From: Saprospiraceae bacterium
Lineage (GTDB): Bacteria > Bacteroidota > Bacteroidia > Chitinophagales > Saprospiraceae
Length of the DNA stretch: 64,000 bases
Assembly: GCA_020629715.1 (NCBI GenBank)
Contig: JAHDCU010000004.1
Location: forward strand, 1 to 64,000
Reading direction: 5' to 3'
Shown: positions 45,217 to 54,176 of the stretch, in pieces
How the letters are laid out: each line of letters starts with the position of its first letter
Position numbering within the stretch: the first letter of the stretch is position 1
The notes under the pieces: generated by a model
The model's database searches: none
What the model was told of the DNA's origin: nothing
Seen by the model: only the letters and a program-made list of their open reading frames with translations
Position numbers and translations under genes: made by a program

Positions 45217-46123
45217 CTCCTCGTGTTAGATTTTGAAATACTTCTTCTATACTGGTTTCACTCTTGGTCATCATGAGTATAGGATTATCCTTTTCTACCG
45301 CCAATCTAAATATATCTTCTCGTATATCTCCTCCTGTAAATTGCAATCGATATCTACGATTGTCTAAATGGTCTACGGCCTGAACTCCATGGATTGATTC
45401 TAAGAATTTAGTATCCATTTGCCGTAAAAACTCCAACTCCAGTACTTCTGATCCTTCTAGTAGATTTTGTGCTTCAGTAATAGGCTTGTCCATCTTAAGC
45501 TTTCCCTGATCTATGATCACCACCCGATCACATAGAGCTGTAACCTCTTGCATGATATGTGTAGACAGGATCACCGTTTTATCCTTTCCAAGATTCTTAA
45601 TCAGCGTTCTGATTTCGACCAACTGATTGGGATCTAAGCCACTAGTCGGCTCATCTAAAATAATCACTTCTGGATCATGAAACATGGCCTGAGCAATACC
45701 GACTCTTTGTCTATAACCTTTGGATAGAGCCTCTATTTTTTTGTGTTGCTCCCGCTGCAGGCCAGTCAACTCAAGTAGCTCCTCCACCCTAGTATTGACA
45801 TTCGATGTTACACCTGATAGTTTACCTACGAAATGCAGATACTCCTTCACATACATGCTCTTGTACAAAGGATTATGCTCAGGTAAATATCCAATTTTGG
45901 CTTTTGTTTCGATAGGATGTGTCTGCACATCTAATCCACAGACTTGAATGCTGCCTTCACTGGCCGCCAAATAACCAACGATCATTTTCATAGTCGTAGA
46001 TTTTCCAGCACCATTAGGACCAAGAAAACCGAGAATCTCACCTTTATTTGCGGTAAATGATAATTGATCCACTGCCCGTTGGCTACCGAAAACCTTTGTA
46101 ATATGATCTACTACTATTGACAA
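45209..46123 (-). CDS. gldA: ABC transporter ATP-binding protein GldA
   Basis: 304 residues. Walker A is GPNGAGKST (35-43), the signature motif is in LSKGYRQRVG, Walker B and D-loop in VIILDEPTSGLDP, and the switch His in STHIMQE. The start is TTG at 46123; upstream on the minus strand TATACTTTG (46152-46144) is one base longer than the -7 consensus and could be the promoter. It heads the run gldA-gldF-gldG-DUF4340-phospholipase-like-DUF368, continuing within 30 bases into the duplicated cargo genes. Confidence 0.9.
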   Translation of the reverse strand: MSIVVDHITKVFGSQRAVDQLSFTANKGEILGFLGPNGAGKSTTMKMIVGYLAASEGSIQVCGLDVQTHPIETKAKIGYLPEHNPLYKSMYVKEYLHFVGKLSGVTSNVNTRVEELLELTGLQREQHKKIEALSKGYRQRVGIAQAMFHDPEVIILDEPTSGLDPNQLVEIRTLIKNLGKDKTVILSTHIMQEVTALCDRVVIIDQGKLKMDKPITEAQNLLEGSEVLELEFLRQMDTKFLESIHGVQAVDHLDNRRYRLQFTGGDIREDIFRLAVEKDNPILMMTKSETSIEEVFQNLTRGDA

Positions 46124-46195
46124 TTATTTTTATTTAGTGAGTCCAAAGTATAAAGGTAAAAAACTGCAACTAGTTCTAAGATTATTATACGCAAA

Positions 46196-46909
46196 CTAGT
46201 AATCTTCGAGACAAGCGATAAGATCTTCCAAATCCCAGGCATCATCGACGTGAAAATCACCAATATGATCACGTCTTAGACTTGAAAGGTAAGCTCCTGA
46301 GCCAAGAGCTTTTCCAAAATCATAAGCTAAAGATCTGATATAGGTCCCCTTGCTGCATTTTACTGTGAAACTAGCTTCGAGAGCTTCAAAAGTACTCAGA
46401 CTAAATTCATGAATCTTAACCGGCCTTGGTTTCATGACTACTTCTTTACCTCTACGAGCAAGTGAATAGGCCGTTTGACCTTTCATTTTGATGGCAGAAT
46501 ATATCGGAGGGACTTGCATCTGGTTGCCAATAAATTCATTTGTTTTTTCTTGTAGCAAATCGAAGTTGAGGTGCTCTGTTTCAAATGTGGCATCTACATC
46601 GCTCTCAGCATCGTAAGTTGGAGTCGTTTCCCCTAGTTTAATAGTTCCTGAGTAGCCCTTATCCATACCCCGAAAAGACTCTATCTTTTTAGTCCACTTT
46701 CCTGTACATAAAATAAGTAAACCTGTAGCCAAAGGGTCAAGGGTACCTGCATGACCAACTTTTATTTTTTTTACTCCAAGCTTATACTTCAATTTAAACC
46801 GGACTTTATTGACCACATCAAAAGAGGTCCAGTCTTTGGGTTTATCAATCAAGAGCATACTACCTGCTAAGAAATCCGCTTGTGGTAAATTTTGCTTATT
46901 GACGATCAC
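46196..46909 (-). CDS. truB: tRNA pseudouridine-55 synthase
   Basis: 237 residues, a short TruB lacking the long C-terminal PUA region, as is common in Bacteroidota. The catalytic Asp is D58 in GHAGTLDPLATG; flanking motifs are LLIDKPKDWTSFDV, YSGTIKLGETT, QVPPIYSAIKMKG and CSKGTYIRSLAYD. It makes pseudouridine 55 in the T-loop of tRNAs. The start is GTG at 46909. It follows uppP by 14 bases in the ftsX-DUF3098-uppP-truB run. Confidence 0.95.
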   Translation of the reverse strand: MIVNKQNLPQADFLAGSMLLIDKPKDWTSFDVVNKVRFKLKYKLGVKKIKVGHAGTLDPLATGLLILCTGKWTKKIESFRGMDKGYSGTIKLGETTPTYDAESDVDATFETEHLNFDLLQEKTNEFIGNQMQVPPIYSAIKMKGQTAYSLARRGKEVVMKPRPVKIHEFSLSTFEALEASFTVKCSKGTYIRSLAYDFGKALGSGAYLSSLRRDHIGDFHVDDAWDLEDLIACLEDY

Positions 46910-46923
46910 TTGCGATAACTTTC

Positions 46924-47718
46924 CTACACCAATGAATATATGATGGCAAAAAGACCAACGATCATACAGTAAAACGCAAAGTATTTAAGATTACTTTTTT
47001 TCACCAAATTGATCATCCAAGTACAAGCTAATATACCAGTAACAAATGCTGCCATAAAGCCCAACACCAACGAAGTCACTTCTATTTGACTCGACATTAC
47101 ATCTCCATCGAGAAGGTCTTTCATCATTTTACCAAATATCAAAGGAACTACCATCAAAAATGAAAATCTCGCTGCCTTTACACGATCTACTCCAAGCAAT
47201 ACTGAGGTTGCTATAGTAGCGCCAGATCGAGAAATACCTGGTAAGATCGCTATGGCTTGAGCAACTCCAATCACTAAACTCTGCCCCCAAGCTACAGATT
47301 GATTATTGACTAGCTTTTTATCTGCCATATACAAAAGTACCGCAGTTATGAGTAGCATAGCTCCTACTAAAAGAATATTTCCAGTGAAGAGCGACTCTAT
47401 TGCATCCTCGAATACAAGACCAACAAATACAGCCGGAATCATTGACAATATAATCTTAGCCGCAAAGGCTCTCTCTTCAGTCCCTTTCTTTTGCAAAATA
47501 CCTTGTATGATCTCCCAAATATCTTTACGAAATACAACGATTGTACTCAAGGCAGTAGCAAAATGCAAGATTACGGTCAAAAGCATATTGTCTTCTCCTG
47601 AATATTGAGAGCCCATAATGTAATTTGCAATCTCAATATGACCAGAACTACTTACTGGAAGAAACTCCGTAAGTCCTTGAATGATGCCAAGTATAATGGC
47701 ATACAATCCTGCACTCAT
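46924..47718 (-). CDS. uppP: Undecaprenyl-diphosphatase UppP (BacA)
   Basis: 264 residues with about eight membrane helices. The two active-site motifs are GLTEFLPVSSSGHIEI near residue 14 and LPGISRSGATIATSVLLG near residue 160. It removes a phosphate from undecaprenyl diphosphate so that the carrier can be reused in peptidoglycan and surface-polysaccharide synthesis, and confers bacitracin resistance when abundant. Adjacent to DUF3098 (3 bases) and truB. Confidence 0.95.
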   Translation of the reverse strand: MSAGLYAIILGIIQGLTEFLPVSSSGHIEIANYIMGSQYSGEDNMLLTVILHFATALSTIVVFRKDIWEIIQGILQKKGTEERAFAAKIILSMIPAVFVGLVFEDAIESLFTGNILLVGAMLLITAVLLYMADKKLVNNQSVAWGQSLVIGVAQAIAILPGISRSGATIATSVLLGVDRVKAARFSFLMVVPLIFGKMMKDLLDGDVMSSQIEVTSLVLGFMAAFVTGILACTWMINLVKKSNLKYFAFYCMIVGLFAIIYSLV

Positions 47719-47721
47719 ATT

Positions 47722-48033
47722 TTATTTTTTAAAAATCGAATAGCCTCCGACTACTAGACCTGCAAGAATGATAATAGGAGCAAGCACTGTACGTCTGAAA
47801 GAGTAGATAATATTATCATCCCATACATCTCTTGAAGGCATATGCCCCCCCATCATGAGTAGCATACCTACAATAATCAATAAAAATCCTCCTAGTAAAA
47901 TAAGATAATTTTTCTGTCCGAAAAGCATCGGTTCACTTTCATGCTGTGCAGAATTAGTTTTTGCAATAGTTGCTGCAGATGATCGGGTAGATATAGTTTT
48001 AACTATCTTTTTTGATGGCTTTTTCTGAGTCAT
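47722..48033 (-). CDS. DUF3098 small membrane protein
   Basis: 103 residues: a basic Ser/Thr-rich cytosolic N terminus of about 50 residues, then FGQKNYLILLGGFLLIIVGMLLM and a second helix near the C terminus. Members of DUF3098 lie between ftsX and uppP in many Bacteroidota, as here, and are thought to work with the division or envelope genes around them, but no function is known. Confidence 0.85.
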   Translation of the reverse strand: MTQKKPSKKIVKTISTRSSAATIAKTNSAQHESEPMLFGQKNYLILLGGFLLIIVGMLLMMGGHMPSRDVWDDNIIYSFRRTVLAPIIILAGLVVGGYSIFKK

Positions 48034-48069
48034 GATTATCTATATTATCGATTAGCGAAGATATATTAA

Positions 48070-48939
48070 TTATGTGGATTTTATTTTAGCATCGTAATAC
48101 GGATCTTTAAAGTATTGGTCCAATATTCTGTTTAAACTAACCATGGTTACAATTATTGCAATTGCAGCCATGATTATGATGACCAAAACTACATAAAGCC
48201 AATTAACGAACTCCATTCCTGATACTGCGTAGGCAAATAGTAATACTGTTAAAATCAAAATAATCGTAGCTATCATCCATGATCTAATACTTTCTTTTCG
48301 GGCTCTTGCTAGGAGTGGTTGCTTAACAAAGGATACCGTAGCTCCAATGATCAACATGGTATCAATTTCCGCTTTACGTTCCGATATATTCAGTTTGATA
48401 ATGCTATTCAATACAATAAAGGAGATGATCAGAAACATAATGCTCAAGACCGTAAACACGATAGAAATCAGTGCCAATGTACTAGATATTTTGTCTAAGA
48501 TGTTGTCTTGAAGATATACTGCTTGAATACCATCAAAGGAGTTTAGCTGTTGTAATGATTTTTCTCCCTCCGATGCTTCTTGAAGAATATCATAGTTAAT
48601 ATCAAAAGATATCATCGCTGAAAAAGGATTATCATCTGCTGTAAAAATCATATCCTCTCCAAACTCCTTTTTCATTTCTGATAAGGCATCTGCTTTTGAA
48701 ATATAATTAGCACTTTCTGCAATAGCCCAATCATGAGATTCTATATGAGCAATTATAGTATCAAGATTTTGCTTGGTAACGTTGTCATCCAACTCGACTA
48801 TAGCCTGGAGTTGCTCCTTAAGCTTTTTGGATGCACCTCCTTGATGAAGCAAAATAAGAAATAAAAGCCCTGTGAAGAATAGCATTATAGTCATAGAAAA
48901 ACTATAATTACGTAGGAGTTTTTGTGATTTATTCTTCAA
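48070..48939 (-). CDS. ftsX: Cell-division FtsX-like permease
   Basis: 289 residues with the FtsX layout: one N-terminal helix (about 14-33), an extracytoplasmic domain to about 155, then three helices (about 160-185, 215-240, 250-275). FtsX with the ATPase FtsE regulates wall hydrolases at the division site. No ftsE is adjacent, which is usual in this phylum. The start is TTG at 48939 (LKNKSQK). It is first in the run ftsX-DUF3098-uppP-truB. Confidence 0.87.
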   Translation of the reverse strand: MKNKSQKLLRNYSFSMTIMLFFTGLLFLILLHQGGASKKLKEQLQAIVELDDNVTKQNLDTIIAHIESHDWAIAESANYISKADALSEMKKEFGEDMIFTADDNPFSAMISFDINYDILQEASEGEKSLQQLNSFDGIQAVYLQDNILDKISSTLALISIVFTVLSIMFLIISFIVLNSIIKLNISERKAEIDTMLIIGATVSFVKQPLLARARKESIRSWMIATIILILTVLLFAYAVSGMEFVNWLYVVLVIIIMAAIAIIVTMVSLNRILDQYFKDPYYDAKIKST

Positions 48940-49042
48940 GTCTTGTATTTACTACAAAAATATATAGAAAAATTTAATATGAGCAGTTTTCACATCTTGA
49001 ATGCGTAAATTAACTCCTGAATAGCTTTAAATCGCAAATAGT

Positions 49043-50539
49043 ATGAATTCAAATTATATTATTGCCCTTGACCAAGGCACAACTAGCTCGAGAGCCATTG
49101 TATTTGATCATGGTGGCAACATCGTAGATACAGCACAGCAAGAATTTGCCCAACATTACCCTCAGTCAGGATGGGTAGAACATGATCCTCAAGATATCTG
49201 GAAAAGCCAATTAGATGTATTACAAACTTGCCTAAGTAAATACAAGCCCGAGCATATTGCAGCGATTGGCATTACTAATCAACGAGAAACTACACTTGTA
49301 TGGGAACGAGCAACTGGTGAAGCCGTACATCGTGCTATAGTATGGCAAGATCGACGTACCGCGGCTTACTGCGATCAGCTAAAACAAGAGGGTTGGACAG
49401 AAAAAATACAAGCGAAGACAGGATTGATCTTAGATGCTTACTTCTCAGCAACCAAGTGTAAGTACATATTGGATCAAATAGAAAATGGATACGAGCGAGC
49501 CCAGAATGGAGAACTCTGTTTCGGAACGGTAGACTCCTGGATCATATTTAATCTGACCGAGGGTAAAGTTCATACCACAGATTGCAGCAATGCTAGCCGG
49601 ACTATGCTATTCAATATCCATGATCTAACGTGGGATAACGAATTACTAGAATTATTTGGTATACCTCATCAGATGCTACCGAGCATATCAGAATCCAGTG
49701 AGATCGTAGGCTATACTTCTGTAAAGCTCAGTCAGAAAGAAATACCCATAGCTGGTATTGCAGGTGATCAACAAGCGGCATTATTTGGTCAAATGTGTAC
49801 AGAACCCGGTATGATGAAAAACACCTATGGCACAGGTTGCTTCATGATTGCCAACACAGGATCTGAGGTAATATCTTCTAAAAATCAACTATTATCTACC
49901 GTAGCTTGGAAAATTGGCGGTCAAGTCAGCTATGGTTTGGAGGGAAGTATATTTGTTGCAGGCGCTGCGATACAGTGGCTTCGTGATGGACTAGCGTTTT
50001 TTGACGATGCCAAAGAAAGCGAGGCTTTAGCATCTAGTGTTGAAGATACAGATGGTGTATATTTTGTACCTGCTCTTACGGGGTTAGCTGCCCCTCATTG
50101 GAATCAATATGCTAGAGGCGCCATACTTGGGATATCCAGAGGTACTACTAAAGCACATATAACTCGTGCAGCACTAGAAGGTATAGCCTTTCAGGTCAAT
50201 GATGTAATAGAGTCTATAGCTGAGGATCTTGGAGATCGTCCTACCGAACTTCGCGTCGATGGAGGAGCAACTCATAATAACTTACTTATGCAAATCCAGT
50301 CAGATCTTGCAAGTATCAAAGTCGTAAGACCAAAAGTGCTAGAAACTACTGCATTGGGTGCCGCATACTTAGCCGGCTTAGCCGTAGGATATTGGTCAGA
50401 TATAGAATCATTAAAAAAACAATGGCAATTGGATCAGACTTTTACTATAAACAAAGATCATGAGGCTATCACTAAACGAAAAGAGTATTGGAATGAAGCC
50501 GTCAAGCGATCAATGAACTGGAGTAATACCGGCGATTAG
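49043..50539 (+). CDS. glpK: Glycerol kinase
   Basis: 498 residues, full length. FGGY kinase signatures are ALDQGTTSSRAIVFD at the N terminus, GWVEHDPQDIW, GITNQRET, WQDRRT, the ATP-site segment TYGTGCFMI and the C-terminal RVDGGATHNNLLMQ and TALGAAYLAGLAVG. It phosphorylates glycerol to sn-glycerol 3-phosphate. A weak -7-like TAGCTTTA lies at 49022-49029. The next gene, a glycerophosphodiester phosphodiesterase, starts one base after it and could supply substrate from phospholipid headgroups, although no glpF or glpD is in the window. Confidence 0.96.
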   Translation: MNSNYIIALDQGTTSSRAIVFDHGGNIVDTAQQEFAQHYPQSGWVEHDPQDIWKSQLDVLQTCLSKYKPEHIAAIGITNQRETTLVWERATGEAVHRAIVWQDRRTAAYCDQLKQEGWTEKIQAKTGLILDAYFSATKCKYILDQIENGYERAQNGELCFGTVDSWIIFNLTEGKVHTTDCSNASRTMLFNIHDLTWDNELLELFGIPHQMLPSISESSEIVGYTSVKLSQKEIPIAGIAGDQQAALFGQMCTEPGMMKNTYGTGCFMIANTGSEVISSKNQLLSTVAWKIGGQVSYGLEGSIFVAGAAIQWLRDGLAFFDDAKESEALASSVEDTDGVYFVPALTGLAAPHWNQYARGAILGISRGTTKAHITRAALEGIAFQVNDVIESIAEDLGDRPTELRVDGGATHNNLLMQIQSDLASIKVVRPKVLETTALGAAYLAGLAVGYWSDIESLKKQWQLDQTFTINKDHEAITKRKEYWNEAVKRSMNWSNTGD

Positions 50540-50540
50540 G

Positions 50541-51425
50541 ATGAAAAATATACTCTGCTTACATTCAATAATTTTCTTTTTGATAATCATAAGTTCATGT
50601 CATATGAATAATAAGTCTTTCGATATACAAGGACATAGAGGATGTCGGGGATTGTTTCCAGAAAATACCCTTCCTGCATTTGAGCATGCAATAGAGCTGG
50701 GAGTACATACATTAGAGCTGGATGTTGTAGTGAATAAGGATCATCAAATCGTAGTGTCTCATGAGCCTTTTTACTCACATGAAATTAGTCAATTGGCTTC
50801 TGGCGAAGCCATTCCTAAAGAACAAGAATTGCAATACAATCTGTACCAAATGACCACAACGGAGATGGATACTATCGATGTAGGTCTAAGGGCACATGAA
50901 CGTTTTCCAGATCAAGAGAAAATAGCTTCGACTAAACCTTTATTAAGCGAAGTGATCGACTTGGCAGAATCGAAAAAGCCAAGCATCAGATACAATATTG
51001 AAATCAAAAGGCGTCCCGAATGGGATAACAACTATCATCCCGATTATAAAACTTTTAGTGATCTGTTGATCGACTTGCTTAGAAAATATGACCTTAATGA
51101 TAGAGCAACGATACAGTGCTTTGATGTCGAGACTCTACAGTATTTACACCAACAAGAAGTGGAATATGATCTTGTATACCTAGTAGAAAATACCGACAGC
51201 TTTAAAGATAATATGTCCAAATTAGGTTTTATACCATCCGTCTATAGCCCTTACTTCAAGCTCGTAGATAGAAAACTCGTGGATGCTTGCCGAAAAGAAA
51301 ATCTACAGCTCATCCCTTGGACAGTCAACGAGAATGAGGATATACAATATATGATTCAACTAGGGGTAGACGGTATCATCAGCGACTATCCTGATCGTGT
51401 CATTGCAATCATCAATCAACGTTAG
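50541..51425 (+). CDS. Glycerophosphodiester phosphodiesterase lipoprotein
   Basis: 294 residues with a lipoprotein signal (lipobox IISSC). The GDPD TIM-barrel motifs are QGHRGCRGLFPENTLPAF (active-site His and metal ligands), LELDVVVNKD and VVSHEP, and later YNIEIKRRPEW and the C-terminal WTVNENEDI and GVDGIISDYPD. It should cleave glycerophosphodiesters to glycerol 3-phosphate and an alcohol in the periplasm. Co-transcribed with glpK (1-base gap) and the hydrolase gene that follows. Confidence 0.92.
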   Translation: MKNILCLHSIIFFLIIISSCHMNNKSFDIQGHRGCRGLFPENTLPAFEHAIELGVHTLELDVVVNKDHQIVVSHEPFYSHEISQLASGEAIPKEQELQYNLYQMTTTEMDTIDVGLRAHERFPDQEKIASTKPLLSEVIDLAESKKPSIRYNIEIKRRPEWDNNYHPDYKTFSDLLIDLLRKYDLNDRATIQCFDVETLQYLHQQEVEYDLVYLVENTDSFKDNMSKLGFIPSVYSPYFKLVDRKLVDACRKENLQLIPWTVNENEDIQYMIQLGVDGIISDYPDRVIAIINQR

Positions 51426-51434
51426 AGAAATCAT

Positions 51435-52400
51435 ATGCCTCATATCAATCAGACAGACTATAGGCCATCGGCAATATTTAGGAATGGACATATCAATACG
51501 ATGTTTCCTTTTGCTTTTAGAAAGCGCTATCATGTCCCTTATGAAAGACTGCGGCTCGATACTCCAGATGAGGATTTTTTAGATATCGATTGTCTACAAA
51601 ATGGTCATAGAAGAGCGGTCATCGTATGTCATGGTTTGGAGGGAAGCAGCGAGAGTCAATATATGCTAGGCATCGCCAATCATCTTTCAAAAAACCAATA
51701 CGATGTACTAGCCATGAATTTCAGAAGCTGTAGTGGTGAAATGAATCTTAAGCTGAGATTATACCATAGTGGTGCAACAGATGATCTTGATTTTGTCATC
51801 AATCACTTTGCAGATCAATATGATGAAATCGCTCTATTAGGATATAGCTTAGGTGGAAACTTAATTTTAAAATACAATGGAGATGGTCTCTTTTCCCTTA
51901 ATGCTAAAATAAAAGTTTCTATCGCGGTCTCCGCTCCTACAGATTTAAGTGCTGGCTCAGCACATCTACAGAAAAAATCCAATTGGCCGTATGAATATCG
52001 GTTTTTGAAAAATCTGGGTAAAAAGGTACATGCTAAGCATAAACAACACCCCAATCAAATCTCTCTAGAACCTTTGAAGAAAATCAAGACGCTTTGGGAT
52101 TTTGATGAATATTATACGGCACCTATTCACGGCTTTGAAGGTGCAGAAGACTATTATGCCAAGTGCAGCTGTGGCCCTCACTTAGGGCATATCAAAAAAC
52201 CATGCTATATTATCAATGCCTTAGATGATCCTTTTTTACCGGAAGAATCATATCCCATCCAAACTGCACAAGATACACCACTGCTTACGCTGATCACTCC
52301 CCAATATGGAGGTCACGTAGGATTTTATACCCCAAAAAGTGAAGCTTACTGGAGCGATATCACTATACTTGATCTTCTAAACAAACACATCCATGACTAG
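51435..52400 (+). CDS. Alpha/beta hydrolase, YheT-like
   Basis: 321 residues of the YheT/ABHD1-type hydrolase group. Nucleophile elbow GYSLGG near residue 138, the oxyanion-region HGLEGSSES near residue 66, an acid in ALDDPFLP and the catalytic His in PQYGGHVGF near the end. Members are predicted esterases with no settled substrate. No signal peptide. Nine bases after the glycerophosphodiesterase gene and overlapping the next lipoprotein gene by 8 bases. Confidence 0.87.
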   Translation: MPHINQTDYRPSAIFRNGHINTMFPFAFRKRYHVPYERLRLDTPDEDFLDIDCLQNGHRRAVIVCHGLEGSSESQYMLGIANHLSKNQYDVLAMNFRSCSGEMNLKLRLYHSGATDDLDFVINHFADQYDEIALLGYSLGGNLILKYNGDGLFSLNAKIKVSIAVSAPTDLSAGSAHLQKKSNWPYEYRFLKNLGKKVHAKHKQHPNQISLEPLKKIKTLWDFDEYYTAPIHGFEGAEDYYAKCSCGPHLGHIKKPCYIINALDDPFLPEESYPIQTAQDTPLLTLITPQYGGHVGFYTPKSEAYWSDITILDLLNKHIHD

Positions 52401-53043
52401 ATTCTTAGCCGCTATTATAATGCTTGGACTTTTTGCATGTAGCCCTGACAAAAAAGAGCAAAAACAAAAAGTCGAAACTGCTATCTATGCCGTCAAAGGT
52501 AGTATCAATGAATACCAGAAAGACTCTCTTCAGTTTCTCGAAGTAGAGTATTATAATGATGACGGCTTGCTAGAGCAAAAAGATTTTTTCACCTCAGAAC
52601 GCAAGATCAAGGGTTATGAAAAATACTCGTACAAAAATGGAAGCAAAAACTATTATCGTTCGGAGTATTTTGACGGAAGCGATAGCCTGCTGAGCTACTA
52701 TAAGCACCATTATAATGAGAAAAAACTACGTGCATCCTCGTCTGCATATCGTGGTGCCAATGACGAATTTCTAAGAATTGAAAGGTACTACTACGATGAT
52801 AAAGGCAACCGTACCGCCCGAGAAATCAGAACTACTGAAAATGAAGTGCAACGTCGATTTGACTTTACGTTTGACAAGTATGGCAATGAAAAAGAAATGA
52901 AAGTAAGCAATGCCGAGGGGAAGCAGCTATTCAAAGAATTTTATGAAATCACTAAAAAGAATAAAGACAATGAGTGGATGGAAAAATGGGGTTTCGTAGG
53001 AAATACACCCAATAGCTATAGAAAAAGAACATGGGTTGACTAA
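52393..53043 (+). CDS. Lipoprotein with YD/RHS-like or MORN-like strand repeats, unknown function
   Basis: 216 residues with lipobox GLFACS (Cys near residue 16). The mature protein is highly charged and shows a recurring Y(Y/N)DDxG...-x-E-x(R/Y) pattern (YYNDDGLLEQKDFF, YYYDDKGNRTARE, FDKYGNEKEMKV), as in RHS/YD or MORN-type repeats of about 30 residues. I assign no activity. It ends the glpK transcript and overlaps the hydrolase gene by 8 bases. Confidence 0.65.
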   Translation: MTRFLAAIIMLGLFACSPDKKEQKQKVETAIYAVKGSINEYQKDSLQFLEVEYYNDDGLLEQKDFFTSERKIKGYEKYSYKNGSKNYYRSEYFDGSDSLLSYYKHHYNEKKLRASSSAYRGANDEFLRIERYYYDDKGNRTAREIRTTENEVQRRFDFTFDKYGNEKEMKVSNAEGKQLFKEFYEITKKNKDNEWMEKWGFVGNTPNSYRKRTWVD

Positions 53044-53139
53044 GTCCTATTGTCGAGCTATTTCTTCTACATACACAAGTATATTGAAAATAATAATGCT
53101 CTCTCTTTAAATATTCGTTGCCCAATAAAATAAAAAGAA

Positions 53140-53199
53140 AAGAATATAATAGAAAGCCTCATTGACTAGATCGCCAAGTAAGCAGTCTATTATATTCTT
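53140..53199 (-). terminator. Long-stem hairpin, probable terminator of the SPFH gene
   Basis: A perfect 14-bp inverted repeat (53140-53153 with 53186-53199) surrounds 32 bases. On the minus strand it runs into TTCTTTTTATTTTATT, a good T-rich tail, 26 bases past the SPFH stop. It may also limit read-through from the plus-strand glpK transcript. Confidence 0.65.
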
Positions 53200-53224
53200 A
53201 AGGGGCTATTTCTTTGAGCTTATC

Positions 53225-54076
53225 CTAATTATTCAATATCAGGGGCAAACCATCATCACCGCCACCTATGACTACAACTTTAGAGTTGGGTGAATTAGCC
53301 AGTTCCATCGTCGCTTCGATACCTTTATCTCTTAGTATCTTATCAGAAAGGGATTGATTCAATATTCTATTGGCGTCTGCCTTGGCTTGAGCTTCAATAA
53401 TCTTACGTTCAGCTTCCTTACGCTCTCGATCTAGCTTAAACTCATACTGAAATGAGAGTTGCTCTTCTTCTAACTTCTTTTCAATGGCAGCTGTTAATGT
53501 TTTTGGTAACTCTACTGACTTGATCAGGATCGCATCCAACGTAATATGCTTAGGCTCAATAGCCGCTTTAGTTGCTTGAAAAATTTCATCTTGGATAGCC
53601 TCTTTTTTAGTACTGTAGAGTTCTTCAGGTAGATATTTACCAATTACCTCTCTGGTTGCAGATCTTACCTCTGGCTTTAGTATTCTATTGATATAATTTG
53701 GTCCGATCTCATCGTGAAGAAAACCAATCTTCTCAGATTGCGGAGCAAATCTATAGGTCAAATCAATCGTAATGGAAAGTCCATTTTTGGATAATACTTG
53801 TAGCTCTTCTGAACCTTCATTGATACGTACATCGTAGATAAACATCTTATTCCAAGGTAATATGACGTGGAATCCTTGGCTGTAGATTTTTTCTTTTTCG
53901 AGACCTCCTCCAAACCTCTTGAATACCACTCCTTTTTCTCCGGGATCAATTGTTAAAAACGTAGTATTAGATAACATCATGAAGATGATCACGACTACAA
54001 ATGCTATGATTCCTAGACGGATAAGTTTACTCTGTTCTGGTAATTGGGGTCTTTTATTTGTTTGATTGAAAGTCAT
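53225..54076 (-). CDS. SPFH/prohibitin-family membrane protein
   Basis: 283 residues. One membrane helix near residues 19-40, followed by an SPFH (band 7) domain starting IDPGEKGVVFKRFGGG and continuing to about 200, then a charged coiled-coil region (EKKLEEEQLSFQYEF ... EAERKIIEAQAKAD) and a short hydrophobic C terminus. It resembles prohibitin-like scaffolds, which form large membrane rings and regulate membrane proteases or microdomains. Stands alone on its transcript. Confidence 0.87.
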   Translation of the reverse strand: MTFNQTNKRPQLPEQSKLIRLGIIAFVVVIIFMMLSNTTFLTIDPGEKGVVFKRFGGGLEKEKIYSQGFHVILPWNKMFIYDVRINEGSEELQVLSKNGLSITIDLTYRFAPQSEKIGFLHDEIGPNYINRILKPEVRSATREVIGKYLPEELYSTKKEAIQDEIFQATKAAIEPKHITLDAILIKSVELPKTLTAAIEKKLEEEQLSFQYEFKLDRERKEAERKIIEAQAKADANRILNQSLSDKILRDKGIEATMELANSPNSKVVVIGGGDDGLPLILNN

Positions 54077-54176
54077 ATCTAGATTTACTTACTGATTTGA
54101 GAATAATGAGCAATATCGAGAAAAATACTCAGTAACATATTAACACCGACAGTTTGATTATTGTTTCTTGAAAAGC

